Shown here piece after piece: positions 31,401 through 37,967 of a DNA stretch of 64,000 nucleotides. The DNA comes from Burkholderia glumae LMG 2196 = ATCC 33617 (GTDB taxonomy: Bacteria > Pseudomonadota > Gammaproteobacteria > Burkholderiales > Burkholderiaceae): positions 1,922,001 through 1,986,000 of the forward strand of contig NZ_CP009434.1 in assembly GCF_000960995.1 (NCBI RefSeq), in the 5' to 3' direction. The notes under the pieces were generated by a model that saw only the letters and a list, made by a program, of their open reading frames with translations, made no database searches and was not told where the DNA came from. The translations under genes and the position numbers were made by a program. Each line of letters opens with the position of its first letter. Within the stretch, counting starts at the first letter, position 1.

Positions 31401-33156
31401 CGAGCCCAGTCCCCAGGCAATCCAGCGCCGGCTGCGCGCGAGCATGCCGGCCCATCTGGTGCCGCAGGCGATCGCGGTGGTGCCGGCCCTGCCGAAGACT
31501 GCCGGCGACAAGCTCGACCGGCAGCGGCTGGCGAGCATGCCGAGCCCGGCGGACGGGGGCGCGCCCGGCTGCGCCGCCGTCGACGCGGGAGCGGCGCACG
31601 CGCTGCTCGCGGCGCTGCGCGAGGTGCTCGACACCGGCCCGATCGGCCTCGACGACAATTACTTCTCGTTGGGCGGCGATTCGATCCTGGTGCTGCGGGT
31701 GGTCGCGCGCCTGAATCGGGCTGGCTGGCAAGTCGATCCGCAGGCCTTCTTCTCCTGCCCCACGCTCGCCGAACTGGCCGCCTGCTTGGTGCCGCTCGCC
31801 GCCGGCAGCCGCGACGAGGCGCCCGCCTCCTTTCCGCTGACGCCTTATCAGCGACGTGTGCTGCAACGCGAGACGCCCCAGCACTGGAACCGCGCCCTGC
31901 TGGTGCAAACACCGCAGGCACTCGATCCGGAAGCGCTGCGCGACGCCTTGCGCGCGCTGCTCGAGCTCCATCCCGGCCTGCGCTGCCGCATCGACCCCGA
32001 CACGCGCAGCGCCCACGTGACAGCCCTGGAGGACTGCGACCTGGCGCGCTGCTTCGGCAGCCATGACCTGCAGCAGCTGGACGCCAGCGCCGCGGCAAGC
32101 TTCATCGCCGAGCACAGCACCGCGCTGCAGGCCGGGTTCCGCTTCGAACAAGGCCCCTTGCTGCGCATCGCCCACTACCGGCTCGCCGAGCGCGGCGACC
32201 GGCTGCTGCTGCTGGCGCACGGGCTGATCGCCGACAGCCACGCCTGGAGCGTGCTGCTCGACGACTACACACGGGCCTATGGGCAGCGCGCGGCCGGCAG
32301 CCGGATCACGCTGGCCGCCACGCCGTGCACGGCGCTCGCAGCGAGCCTGCGCGAACTCGACGCAAAGCTGGAAGCGGCGCGGCGCGACGGCGCGGTGGAC
32401 GCCTATTTCGCCACGCTCTCCTCCAACCTCCCGCTGCCGCGCGAGCGCCACGGCCTCAATCTCGAGTCGAGCCAGCGGGTGGTGCGCGAGCGCCTGAGCG
32501 GCGCTGCCGCGCGCCTGCTGCTTCGGGCCGTACCGCGGCAGCTGGGGGTGAAGGCCGCTACCGTGGTGCTGGCCAGCGCGGCCCGGGCGCTGACCGGCTG
32601 GGCCGGCGGCGCGGTATGCGCCGACGTGGGCCACCACGGCCGCGACTGGTTCGGGGCCGACCTGCCGCTGGAGCGTTGCATCGGCTGCTTCGTCTGCGAC
32701 CTGCCGGTGCGGCTGCCGCACCAGTCCGGCACGCTCGACGAGGCGGCCCTGCGGGTCTGGCAAACGCGTTTCGACGCGATTCCGCTGGCCGCGCTAGGCG
32801 GCGACGGGCTGACCATGCCGGCGCACGCGAAGGCCGATGCCTGGCAACGCACCATTCGGCCCGAGGTCAGCCTCGACTTCGTCTCCGCCACCGCTGGCCG
32901 AGCCACCTCGCAATTCTCGGCCGCGCCGGAGGCGATCGGTCCCGAACGCTGCGCCACGGACACGCGCTCACACCTGCTGAACCTGGTCTGCGTCGTCGGC
33001 GAGGCAGAGATCACCTTCGAGTGCCGCTACAGCAATGCGATCCATACCCCCGAGACCGCCGCGCGGCTGCTGCGCGCCTGGCACGACCAGGTCGGCGAGG
33101 TGCTGGCACGCGTGGCCAACGACTCCCCCAGCCTTATCGAACACGATCATGACTGA
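22462..33156 (+). CDS. Hybrid NRPS-PKS megasynthase C-A-T-KS-AT-T-C-A-T-E-like (coding homology begins at 22273)
   Basis: At least 3564 residues. Landmarks by position: C domain HHAIIDGWS (22835); A domain YTSGSTGTPKG (24234) with pocket D-V-T-N-Y-A-A-I-Y, not assignable by me; carrier FFEIGGHSL (25410); ketosynthase TACSTS (26145), ETHGTGT (26550) and SIGHLD (26670); acyltransferase GHSLGE (27461) with HAFHSP (27755), the malonyl-type motif; carrier FFELGGDSLL (28435); C domain HHIVVDGWS (29058); A domain FTSGSTGQPKG (30474), pocket D-V-E-N-V-G-A-I-T, unassigned; carrier YFSLGGDSIL (31662); terminal epimerisation-like domain (31830-33120). There is no KR or DH, so the extended unit should keep its beta-keto group, and no thioesterase. 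In the last domain HHxxxD is HGLIAD, lacking the catalytic second histidine. The given start is the first possible start codon, but it cuts off the beginning of the first C domain (see the TAA at 22270). The stop overlaps the next gene by 8 bases. Confidence 0.85.
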   Translation: MLYQSARHARSSVYHDVIGYEIAYPCHTGHLERVLESLALRHPSLRTVLRLDGFSVPLQLVMRDARIPLSVTDLGTLDGERQARQIAAFMDEERFAAFDPADAPLFRCFVFRLSDTRFKLVWSFHHAIIDGWSEAALTTEFLSLYVCLLAGGTLVEAPMETGHREFVALERDALDDPAQREFWRSSLAGARTLSLRRAPLDTEQSAGAGEQVSYEAVPVSAELEAALRALAHDANVPLKSVLLAAHLRALQALTGRRDVLSAMVTHVRPENGCAEQAVGLFLNSVPVRAALDADAPAAAQAREVFAIESEIFRHRFYPSQQIGQDNDWLSFGEVLFNFTSFHVLRELGEADVAMLMNRDGHAVNSFPVQIDFSISPSDQRLRCIVGYRADLLRQQDALDIAHAHGVALARLAGLPAGGWLLPSTEALLDEWARPKPGLAVRGSVGERLLARAQARPEAIALIDDAGVTLTYAALRERCETRAAALASLGVSHGAVVAVCAERSAAMLETVLAVLRLGAVYLPLDPALPEARHRFMIDDARPVAILGDAAAPAWLQAGGTRFAALSGLASAPTGIALPDPATVRPEDAGYILYTSGSTGTPKGVLCRQEGVLALFEDLARSWPLGPGDRVLWKTAQSFDVSLTEMLWPLMAGAAIVIARPGGQYDPRYLQDLIVRERVTVVNFVPSMLHLFLQTLDGSRPTPLRAIYAAGEPLLPASVELAARVLPDTLLFNAYGPTEASIYATIWPCAPGTVRIGRAVGEIGTHILGEGLARLPIGATGELCLAGRALATGYLNRPELNAERFVPNPYASGETDRLLYRTGDLARFDRHGDIEFVGRDDTQLKVRGFRIETGEVESVLGSHPAVARVAVLARSTASGTILCAFVETTRELAERELKAHAQATLAPYMVPDRILMLDTMPMMASGKIDRRSLEAMPLDDARAATRADDSAAPPPRRLDSVQAGIAAIWRDVLGLEQIDPDANFFEIGGHSLALIQCQARLRSEFGREVEIGQLFRHTTVRSLAAWLHGPAAPAADAADAADAAAEAAAADREPAAPRRDGHDVAIIGMSATVSGAEDIEAFWRMLMAGEDGITRLDDARLRALGAPADLLENPRFVAARGLIADHEGFDAAFFGYTPREAEVLDPQQRKLMEESHRALEDAGYGDASRPREVGVYVGRGASQYLANHVLGNRAALAALGLYQINALNQPATQIAYRLNLTGPAITLDTACSTSLVALHMAARAVASGECEMALAGAASFSVDGLPGYLHSSGGIFSADGHCRAFDAAASGTVEGSGAGAVVLKRLDHALRDGDHVHAVLKGSALNNDGRDKAGYTAPSPAGQARVIRAALADAQVAPATVAYIETHGTGTVLGDPIEMAALRETYGAHPAPAPRVLGAVKTSIGHLDSAAGLAGVVKAALALQHGTIPGTLHFETPNPLLELDESAFRLQAEPLDWPAGAGGPRRAAVSAFGIGGTNAHVILEAPPPARAASASALPAHCLRLSAATPEALRAAAGRLSRALRRHPEWPLADVAYTLQIGRQDHAHRAFVAAASHDEACAALDDPSMRILASGARDRPVVFLFSGQGAQFQGMARQLHRELPVFRAALDDVCAGFARHAGLALAPALLGEDGGEIRDTALVQPLMFAFEYALFRAWEALGVTPDYLLGHSLGELVAACVAGVFSVDDAIRLVAGRAAAMQAQAPGAMLAVSLTESELLARLPATLALAAVNGPMQAVVSGPLEDIEAFSARLRADGVANARLAASHAFHSPMMAPAAETVRELAASMTLAAPAVPLVSNLSGELLDAARATDPGYWAAQVLGTVRFSAGVRTLAALGDAVWVEIGPRDVLAALVRAHRCAGADAVLAGSSGRRPLTAAALAELHGRLWMAGARLARRDAYAGERRQRLPLPGYAFARTRHWLPAQSAAGDAGETAPPARTDRVETVAATPAASGTALLAEAPGAASDSLGDTVTRIWTECFGYQQIAPNANFFELGGDSLLATRVLSRVHERTGREVSIAAFFNAPTIAGLVAALETPTPPVGDEPAPERAAADAAAPVADAPAALPRRATMSFQQRRLWTLEQLGFGGVVFHLPQCLHLRGPLDRAALQRALEALVARHPALRTSFHAADDGVQQVHPKVEFTLQRLAFSGGPAKEARAFVSRQLADLLDEPFDLARPPLMRARLLELAPNHACLLLVFHHIVVDGWSFRLIAEDLAMLYRELSEGREPALAAPARDYADYSIEQAARHAAGKMAGHEAYWAHLAGAPVLELGDMPRLPGTSGECEMRAVAVDARRSQDVEALARRLNTTSYVVLLSAFLLTLARRTGQHDLVVGTPVANRGDSRTERLVGFFVNMLALRVEVAEPLSALAWIGRVRDCVMNAQAHQDYPFEKLVERHAGARDASLTPLFQVVFSMQEPPTRAIRIGELEVAHESTPETHTEYDLTMNLHRDGDAYAGMLLAREGVFAAGALDDLRERFEEALDALLGGTHDTPLARHDVLSPARTEAWLAAAGDAAEPAGAAVDLRSMLQSTLHAAHEAPAVICAAGTLSYAQLHARVERIAAALHARGIGQGRRVALRLPSGLSALLALLGVIRAGAASLPLDPAAPAARQQAILAQARPGLLIHDGSGPSDWDGCPALGLDALLDEGAALEAAPREPIAPGQLAYTLFTSGSTGQPKGVDVGHRAIALRIQALRQAYGLHAGDRVLQFASPVFDVSLEEMLTTLHAGACLLLIDRKAWPTFAAFGTLLEAQRATVLNLPASFWREWVRALRDGEARLPAHLRLVVTGSESVPLEAVRDWRALVHGRVALLNAYGLTESVITSVVYAIPAAATDGEREVPIGKPLPGARAYVLDEALRPVPPFGRGQLWLGGDSLADGYPGRPDLTAEAFLPDPFSARPGARMYRTGDLVRRDAQGSLVYLGRADRQIKLRGIRIDLTEIEALLNAQAGIREAAVRVATAGDPVRIEAFVVVDAAAGAEPSPQAIQRRLRASMPAHLVPQAIAVVPALPKTAGDKLDRQRLASMPSPADGGAPGCAAVDAGAAHALLAALREVLDTGPIGLDDNYFSLGGDSILVLRVVARLNRAGWQVDPQAFFSCPTLAELAACLVPLAAGSRDEAPASFPLTPYQRRVLQRETPQHWNRALLVQTPQALDPEALRDALRALLELHPGLRCRIDPDTRSAHVTALEDCDLARCFGSHDLQQLDASAAASFIAEHSTALQAGFRFEQGPLLRIAHYRLAERGDRLLLLAHGLIADSHAWSVLLDDYTRAYGQRAAGSRITLAATPCTALAASLRELDAKLEAARRDGAVDAYFATLSSNLPLPRERHGLNLESSQRVVRERLSGAAARLLLRAVPRQLGVKAATVVLASAARALTGWAGGAVCADVGHHGRDWFGADLPLERCIGCFVCDLPVRLPHQSGTLDEAALRVWQTRFDAIPLAALGGDGLTMPAHAKADAWQRTIRPEVSLDFVSATAGRATSQFSAAPEAIGPERCATDTRSHLLNLVCVVGEAEITFECRYSNAIHTPETAARLLRAWHDQVGEVLARVANDSPSLIEHDHD

Positions 33157-34744
33157 CACCAGCCCGATCTATCTGAAACCGAACGTCGTCTTCGAACCGC
33201 TGATCAACCAGTGGTACGCCTGGACCTTCTTGCTGCAGCCGGCCACCTGCGCGCTGGTCACGAAGCAGGTCCATCTGCGCATCATGGAGTCCTTTGTGCG
33301 CGCCCCCGAGGTGCACCGCCGCTCCGCGAAGAAAATGGCAGGCGGCCGCTTCCTCGACGCCGGCAAGGAGCAGGTGCCGGCCGTCGAAGCCCTGATCCGC
33401 GCCACGCGCGACGGCGCGGCACCTCTGCTGGCGCTCGCCGACGCCCTGCAGGAACTGGACGAACTCGTCGCCGCCGACGCAGCGGGCGACACGCTCACGC
33501 CGCTTTACGAGCGCGTGCCGGCTGCGCTCAAGGGCATGGTCGAGCTCGGCTACGACCTGCGCGGACGCGCCTCCTACCGCCTGTTCGAGCGCCTGCTCTA
33601 CGACAGCGTCGACTATCTGGAGCCCTTGCAGAGCATGAACGGCTTTCTCGCCACCAGCGGCGAGCGCAGCTTCATGCTCAGCACACCGCGCCTGCCCGGT
33701 GAGGGCATGGTGCAGATCCGCCTGCCGTTCCGCGATCCGCTCTACGACGAGCTGTTCGCCGCGCGCCGCCATGGCGCCGACCCGCACCTCATCGATCGGC
33801 TGCTCGCCCACACCGATGGCGGCGAGCCGTGCCGGGCGACGCTGGCCTCCTGGTTCACCGACACGGCGCCGGCCAGCCGTGCACCGTCGGCCCCGAACGC
33901 GCTGCGCGTGCGCTACTTCAACCACGCCACGGTGCTGGTGGAGACCGGCGAATTCACGTTGATGACCGATCCGATCGTCGGCTATCCGCTCGGCGAGAGC
34001 GCCGATCCCTTCACCTTCGCGGACCTGCCCGAGCACATCGACTACGTGCTGCTGACGCACAATCACCAGGATCACATCGTGCTCGAGAGCCTGCTGCAGC
34101 TGCGCCACAAGATCGGCACGCTGATCGTGCCGCGCAGCCACGGCGGATTCCTGCAGGATCCCTCGATCAAGCTCGCGCTCGAGTCCTGCGGCTTCGAGCG
34201 CGTGATCGAAGTGGGCGAGATGGACAGCGTGGCGGTGCCGGGCGGCGAAATCGTGGCGCTGCCCTTCCTCGGCGAGCACGGCGACCTGCATATCGCCGCG
34301 AAGGCCGCGTTCGCCTTGAAGCTCGGCGAGCGCAGCATGTTGTTCGCAGCCGATTCGAACAATCTGCAGCCGGAGATGTACCAGCGCATCGCACGCCGCA
34401 TCGGCCGCATCGACACGCTGTTCATCGGCATGGAGTGCGCCGGCGCGCCGATGTCCTGGCTCTACGGTGCGCTGCTGAACCAGCCGCTGGCCTATCGCTT
34501 CGACCAGAACCGGCGGCTCAACGGCTCGGACTGCGAGCGCGCCTGGCCGCTGGTCGAGCACTTCGCGCCGCGCCAGGTGTTCGTCTACGCCATGGGCGCC
34601 GAGCCCTGGCTGAAGTTCATCTCGAGTATCGAGTACGACGCCGATGCGCTGCCGATCGTCGAATCGGACAAGCTGATCGCGCGCTGTCGCGAGCGCGACA
34701 TCGAGTCGGAACGCCTTTATCTGAAAAAAGACATCATCCTCTGA
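33149..34744 (+). CDS. CmlA-type diiron beta-hydroxylase (MBL fold) acting on NRPS-bound amino acids
   Basis: A 531-residue protein with the length and two-part layout of CmlA, the chloramphenicol-pathway oxygenase that beta-hydroxylates an amino acid while it is bound to an NRPS carrier. The N-terminal half (PIYLKPNVVFEPLINQWYAW onward) is the CmlA-specific helical part. The C-terminal half is an MBL fold with LTHNHQDH (H304, H306, D308, H309), GEHGDL (E376, in place of the usual histidine ligand) and AADSNN (D402). This glutamate substitution is the hallmark of the diiron CmlA group rather than zinc hydrolases. The position right behind the megasynthase, with an 8-base overlap, fits action on one of its carrier domains; which residue is modified is not visible. 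Confidence 0.88.
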   Translation: MTDTSPIYLKPNVVFEPLINQWYAWTFLLQPATCALVTKQVHLRIMESFVRAPEVHRRSAKKMAGGRFLDAGKEQVPAVEALIRATRDGAAPLLALADALQELDELVAADAAGDTLTPLYERVPAALKGMVELGYDLRGRASYRLFERLLYDSVDYLEPLQSMNGFLATSGERSFMLSTPRLPGEGMVQIRLPFRDPLYDELFAARRHGADPHLIDRLLAHTDGGEPCRATLASWFTDTAPASRAPSAPNALRVRYFNHATVLVETGEFTLMTDPIVGYPLGESADPFTFADLPEHIDYVLLTHNHQDHIVLESLLQLRHKIGTLIVPRSHGGFLQDPSIKLALESCGFERVIEVGEMDSVAVPGGEIVALPFLGEHGDLHIAAKAAFALKLGERSMLFAADSNNLQPEMYQRIARRIGRIDTLFIGMECAGAPMSWLYGALLNQPLAYRFDQNRRLNGSDCERAWPLVEHFAPRQVFVYAMGAEPWLKFISSIEYDADALPIVESDKLIARCRERDIESERLYLKKDIIL

Positions 34745-34794
34745 GCCCGCATCGCCACCCGGCGAATCCGTATTTGCGACACAGGAAACCTCCC

Positions 34795-36207
34795 TTGAGA
34801 TCAGATCACCCTCCTCCTCGCGCCGCCCGTTCCGGGCGCTACCTGCTTGCCGCACTGGCGCTGCTCCTGCTCGCGGCGGGCGGCGTGCTGTATTGGCTGC
34901 TGCCCGCCGCAACCGGCTACGCCTCGCACTACCTCTGCGTGCGCGTGCTCGCCGGCGGCGAGGCCGACCCGCAGACGGTGTTCGAACGCGAAGTCAAGCC
35001 GATCAACCCGCTGTTCCGCTTGGTCACCTACCGCATCGACCGCGACACCGCGACGGCCAGCGCGGCCGGCCTCGGCCTGCTGCGCAAGACCGTGGCCCTC
35101 TACCGCCCCGGCCTGGGCTGCACCGTGAGCCCCGCCACCGATCTCGACGCCTTGCGCGCGCAAGGCCAGGGCCTCGGCCTGCCCGCTGCAAGCGATCCCG
35201 AAACGCCTGGCGCGGCCGAACCGCCTGCCCTGGCAAAGGTGCTGGACCGGGCGCTCGCCGAACCGGGGCCGAAGTCCTTACGCAACACCTTGGCCGTGGT
35301 GGTGCGCCAGCACGGGGCGATCGTCGGAGAGCGCTACGCGCCGGGCGTCGGCACCGAAACCCCGCTGCTCGGCTGGTCCATGACGAAGACCGTGACCGGC
35401 CTGCTGGCCGGCACGCTGGTGGCGGACGGCAAGCTCTCGCTGGACCAAACGGACCTGATGCCGGAATGGTCGGCCCCCGACGATCCGCGCCGCTCGATCC
35501 AGCTACGCAACCTGCTGCAATGGAACAGCGGCCTGGATTATCACGAGGGTTATCTGCCCGGCTCGGACACCACGACGATGCTCTACCAGAGCGCCGACAT
35601 GGCGCACTTCGTGGCCAGCCGCCCGCTCGCGCAACCGCCGGGGCACCAAGTCGACTACCAAAGTGGCGGCAGCGTGCTGGTGGCGAACATCGCCGCGCGC
35701 GCCCTATCATCGCGGCCGCTAGCCATCGTGCCGTTCGCGCGCGCGCGCTTGTTCGCGCCGCTCGGGATTCATACCGCGATGCTCGAGCCCGATGCGGCCG
35801 GCACCCTGGTCGGCGGCAGCTACATGCTCGCGTCGGCCCGCGACTGGTCGAAGATCGGCCAGCTGATTCTTCAGCATGGCGAATGGCGGGGCCGGCGCAT
35901 CGTCGACGCGGACTGGATCCGCTTTATGTCCACGCCACAGACCGCGCTCGGCGACAGCCAGCACGGCGCGCATCTGTGGCTCAATGCGGGCCTCGCCGGA
36001 GAACGTCGCTTCCCTTCGCTGCCCGAGGACCTGACGATGCTCGACGGCTTCAATTATCAACTGGTGGTGATCGTGCCGTCATGCCAAGCGGTGATCACCA
36101 GGCTCGGCGCGACGGTCGATCGAAGCTGGAATACCGAGACCTTCGTCCACGACGTGATGGCGAGCCTGCCCGGGTGCACGCCGCCGCTCAAAACGGCCAT
36201 GAGGTAA
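34795..36207 (+). CDS. Membrane-anchored serine hydrolase of the class C beta-lactamase family
   Basis: A 470-residue protein. The best start is TTG at 34795, preceded by ACAGGAAACC. It gives a basic N-terminus (PRAARSGR), one hydrophobic segment (YLLAALALLLLAAGGVLYWL) and no clear cleavage site, so an inner-membrane anchor with the catalytic domain in the periplasm is likely. The beta-lactamase/PBP4-like domain has the SxxK motif in GWSMTKTVTG (about residue 195) and a Y-x-S-like motif in VDYQSGGS (about residue 288). Related anchored enzymes mature NRPS-PKS prodrugs in the periplasm (ClbP type), while soluble relatives cyclise and release NRPS products (SurE type). Either role, or self-protection, would fit this operon, whose synthase has no thioesterase. 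Confidence 0.85.
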   Translation: MRSDHPPPRAARSGRYLLAALALLLLAAGGVLYWLLPAATGYASHYLCVRVLAGGEADPQTVFEREVKPINPLFRLVTYRIDRDTATASAAGLGLLRKTVALYRPGLGCTVSPATDLDALRAQGQGLGLPAASDPETPGAAEPPALAKVLDRALAEPGPKSLRNTLAVVVRQHGAIVGERYAPGVGTETPLLGWSMTKTVTGLLAGTLVADGKLSLDQTDLMPEWSAPDDPRRSIQLRNLLQWNSGLDYHEGYLPGSDTTTMLYQSADMAHFVASRPLAQPPGHQVDYQSGGSVLVANIAARALSSRPLAIVPFARARLFAPLGIHTAMLEPDAAGTLVGGSYMLASARDWSKIGQLILQHGEWRGRRIVDADWIRFMSTPQTALGDSQHGAHLWLNAGLAGERRFPSLPEDLTMLDGFNYQLVVIVPSCQAVITRLGATVDRSWNTETFVHDVMASLPGCTPPLKTAMR

Positions 36208-36213
36208 GTAGCG

Positions 36214-36660
36214 ATGCGATCCTTGCAAATACGTGCCGCCAACCCGGCCGACCTGCCCGCCCTGCGCGAGCTGTTCCTGCACACTCGCCGCGAGACCTTC
36301 GTCTGGCAAGCCGCCGAGGCCTTCGCGCTGGACGACTTCGACGCCCAGACCCGCGACGAACTTCTGCTGCTGGCCGAGGACGAAACCGGCAGGCTGCTGG
36401 GCTTCGTCTCGGTCTGGGAGCCCACCGACTTCATCCACCACCTGTTCGTCGCCGCCGGCCACCTGCGTAACGGCGTCGGCCGTGCCCTGCTCAATGCGCT
36501 GCCAGGCTGGCCGGGCAGGCGCTATCAGCTCAAGTGCCTGAGCCGCAACCACGCCGCGCTGGCCTTTTATCGCGCCTGCGGATTCAGCGAGGCGGGCTCG
36601 GGCAGCGGCCCGGAGGGCGATTACTTGCTGCTCGAATCCGGCGGCAAGGTAACGCCATGA
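36214..36660 (+). CDS. GNAT-family N-acetyltransferase
   Basis: A 148-residue GNAT protein starting MRSLQIRAANPADLPALREL. The acetyl-CoA binding block is visible as HHLFVAAGHLRNGVGRALLN (V-x-x-x-x-R-x-G-x-G/A form), followed by CLSRNHAALAFYRACGFSEA, the usual beta-6/alpha-4 segment. The substrate is not predictable. In a natural-product operon next to an exporter it may acetylate the product as self-protection or as a tailoring step. It starts 6 bases after the hydrolase stop, and its stop overlaps the MFS start (ATGA). Confidence 0.88.
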   Translation: MRSLQIRAANPADLPALRELFLHTRRETFVWQAAEAFALDDFDAQTRDELLLLAEDETGRLLGFVSVWEPTDFIHHLFVAAGHLRNGVGRALLNALPGWPGRRYQLKCLSRNHAALAFYRACGFSEAGSGSGPEGDYLLLESGGKVTP

Positions 36661-37967
36661 ACGTGCACCTGCGCTACTGCCTCCAGCAGGCCATGCTGTG
36701 GGGCGCCTTTGGCCTGGTGTTGCCGGTCGTCACGCTGTTCCTGCTGCGCAGCCGGTTCAGCCTGTTCGAAATCGGGCTGTACGCCGCGCTGTTCAGCCTC
36801 TCGACCATCGCTTGCGAGCTGCCGTTCGGCGCGCTTGCCGACCGCGTGGGGCGGATCCGCACCTACCGCGCCTCGCTGATGATGAACTGCGTGGGCTGCC
36901 TGCTGATGCTGGCCTTCAGCCAAAAGCCGATGCTGTATCTGGCCGCCGCGAGCTTCGGCGTTGCTCGCGCGATGAGCTCGGGCACCATCGACGCGTGGTA
37001 TGTCGAACTGCTGCGCAACAGCGGCGACACGCGCGGCGTGCCCTACCGCCTCGGCTTCGCCGAACTGGCGGGCGCGCTGGGCCTGGCCGGCATGTCCCTG
37101 ATCGGCGGCATGCTGCCGGACTGGATCGGCGTGCTGCTGTTCGACAACCCGTATCGCGTGGGCCTGGCCTTCGCGGGCACGCTGTTCCTGGCGCTGGTCG
37201 CCGTCACGCCCCGCTTCTTTCCCGAGCCGGAGCATCGACCGCTCTCGGTCGAGCCGCCTTCGGCCCGGCCGCGACGGCTGCTCGCCGATCTGCGCGAGCT
37301 GGTCGTGTTCGCCGCGAAGCGGGGCGCGGTGCGGCCGCTGATCCTGCTCTGCATGCTGTTGGGCGGGGTCGTTTCGGTGCTGGAGAGCTACTGGCCGGTG
37401 GTGCTGAAAACACTGGTGCCCGAGCACGGCACGACCTGGGCCTTCGGCCTGTTCCTGACCTTGATGCTGGTGATCAAGGGCGCGGGAGGCTGGGCCGCCT
37501 ATCGCGTGATGCAGTGGTGCGAGCGAAGGCCTGGGCTGGCTATCACCCTGCCGTTCGCGGGGCTGGCGGCCAGCCTCGTGCTGACGCGCTGGATCGGCCA
37601 TGTCGCCACGCTCGGCCTCCTGCTCGCGGCGGCCTCTCTGTGCCTGGGCATCGCGGGCGTGGTGGTCAATGCGGTGATGCACCATCGCACCCCCGACAGC
37701 CTGCGCTCGCGCGCGCTGTCCTTCTTCTCGCTGGTGTTTCAACTGGGCAGCATGATCGCCTCGATCCTGCTCGGCTATCTGATCGGGCAGTGGGGCGTCC
37801 TGCCGGTCTGGAGCGCCGTGGGCCTGGTCATTGCACTGGCCACCGCCTACAGCCTTTCGATCGGCAACTGGTCGACCGAGCCCGCCAGCGATATCGCCGC
37901 GCAAAGGCTATTGACCGCCGCGCCGTCCCCATCCTTTCACCAGTCACATCCAGGAGAACCGGAGTGA
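36657..37967 (+). CDS. MFS transporter, probable product exporter
   Basis: A 436-residue major-facilitator protein with about 12 hydrophobic segments, starting MNVHLRYCLQQAMLWGAFGL. The characteristic loop between helices 2 and 3 is GALADRVGRIRTYR, and FGVARAMSSGTIDAWYVELL matches the motif around helix 5 in drug/H+ antiporters of this type. It is most simply the exporter of the NRPS-PKS product and a resistance determinant. It overlaps the GNAT gene by four bases at its start and the dioxygenase gene at its end, so it is translationally coupled to both. Confidence 0.88.
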   Translation: MNVHLRYCLQQAMLWGAFGLVLPVVTLFLLRSRFSLFEIGLYAALFSLSTIACELPFGALADRVGRIRTYRASLMMNCVGCLLMLAFSQKPMLYLAAASFGVARAMSSGTIDAWYVELLRNSGDTRGVPYRLGFAELAGALGLAGMSLIGGMLPDWIGVLLFDNPYRVGLAFAGTLFLALVAVTPRFFPEPEHRPLSVEPPSARPRRLLADLRELVVFAAKRGAVRPLILLCMLLGGVVSVLESYWPVVLKTLVPEHGTTWAFGLFLTLMLVIKGAGGWAAYRVMQWCERRPGLAITLPFAGLAASLVLTRWIGHVATLGLLLAAASLCLGIAGVVVNAVMHHRTPDSLRSRALSFFSLVFQLGSMIASILLGYLIGQWGVLPVWSAVGLVIALATAYSLSIGNWSTEPASDIAAQRLLTAAPSPSFHQSHPGEPE

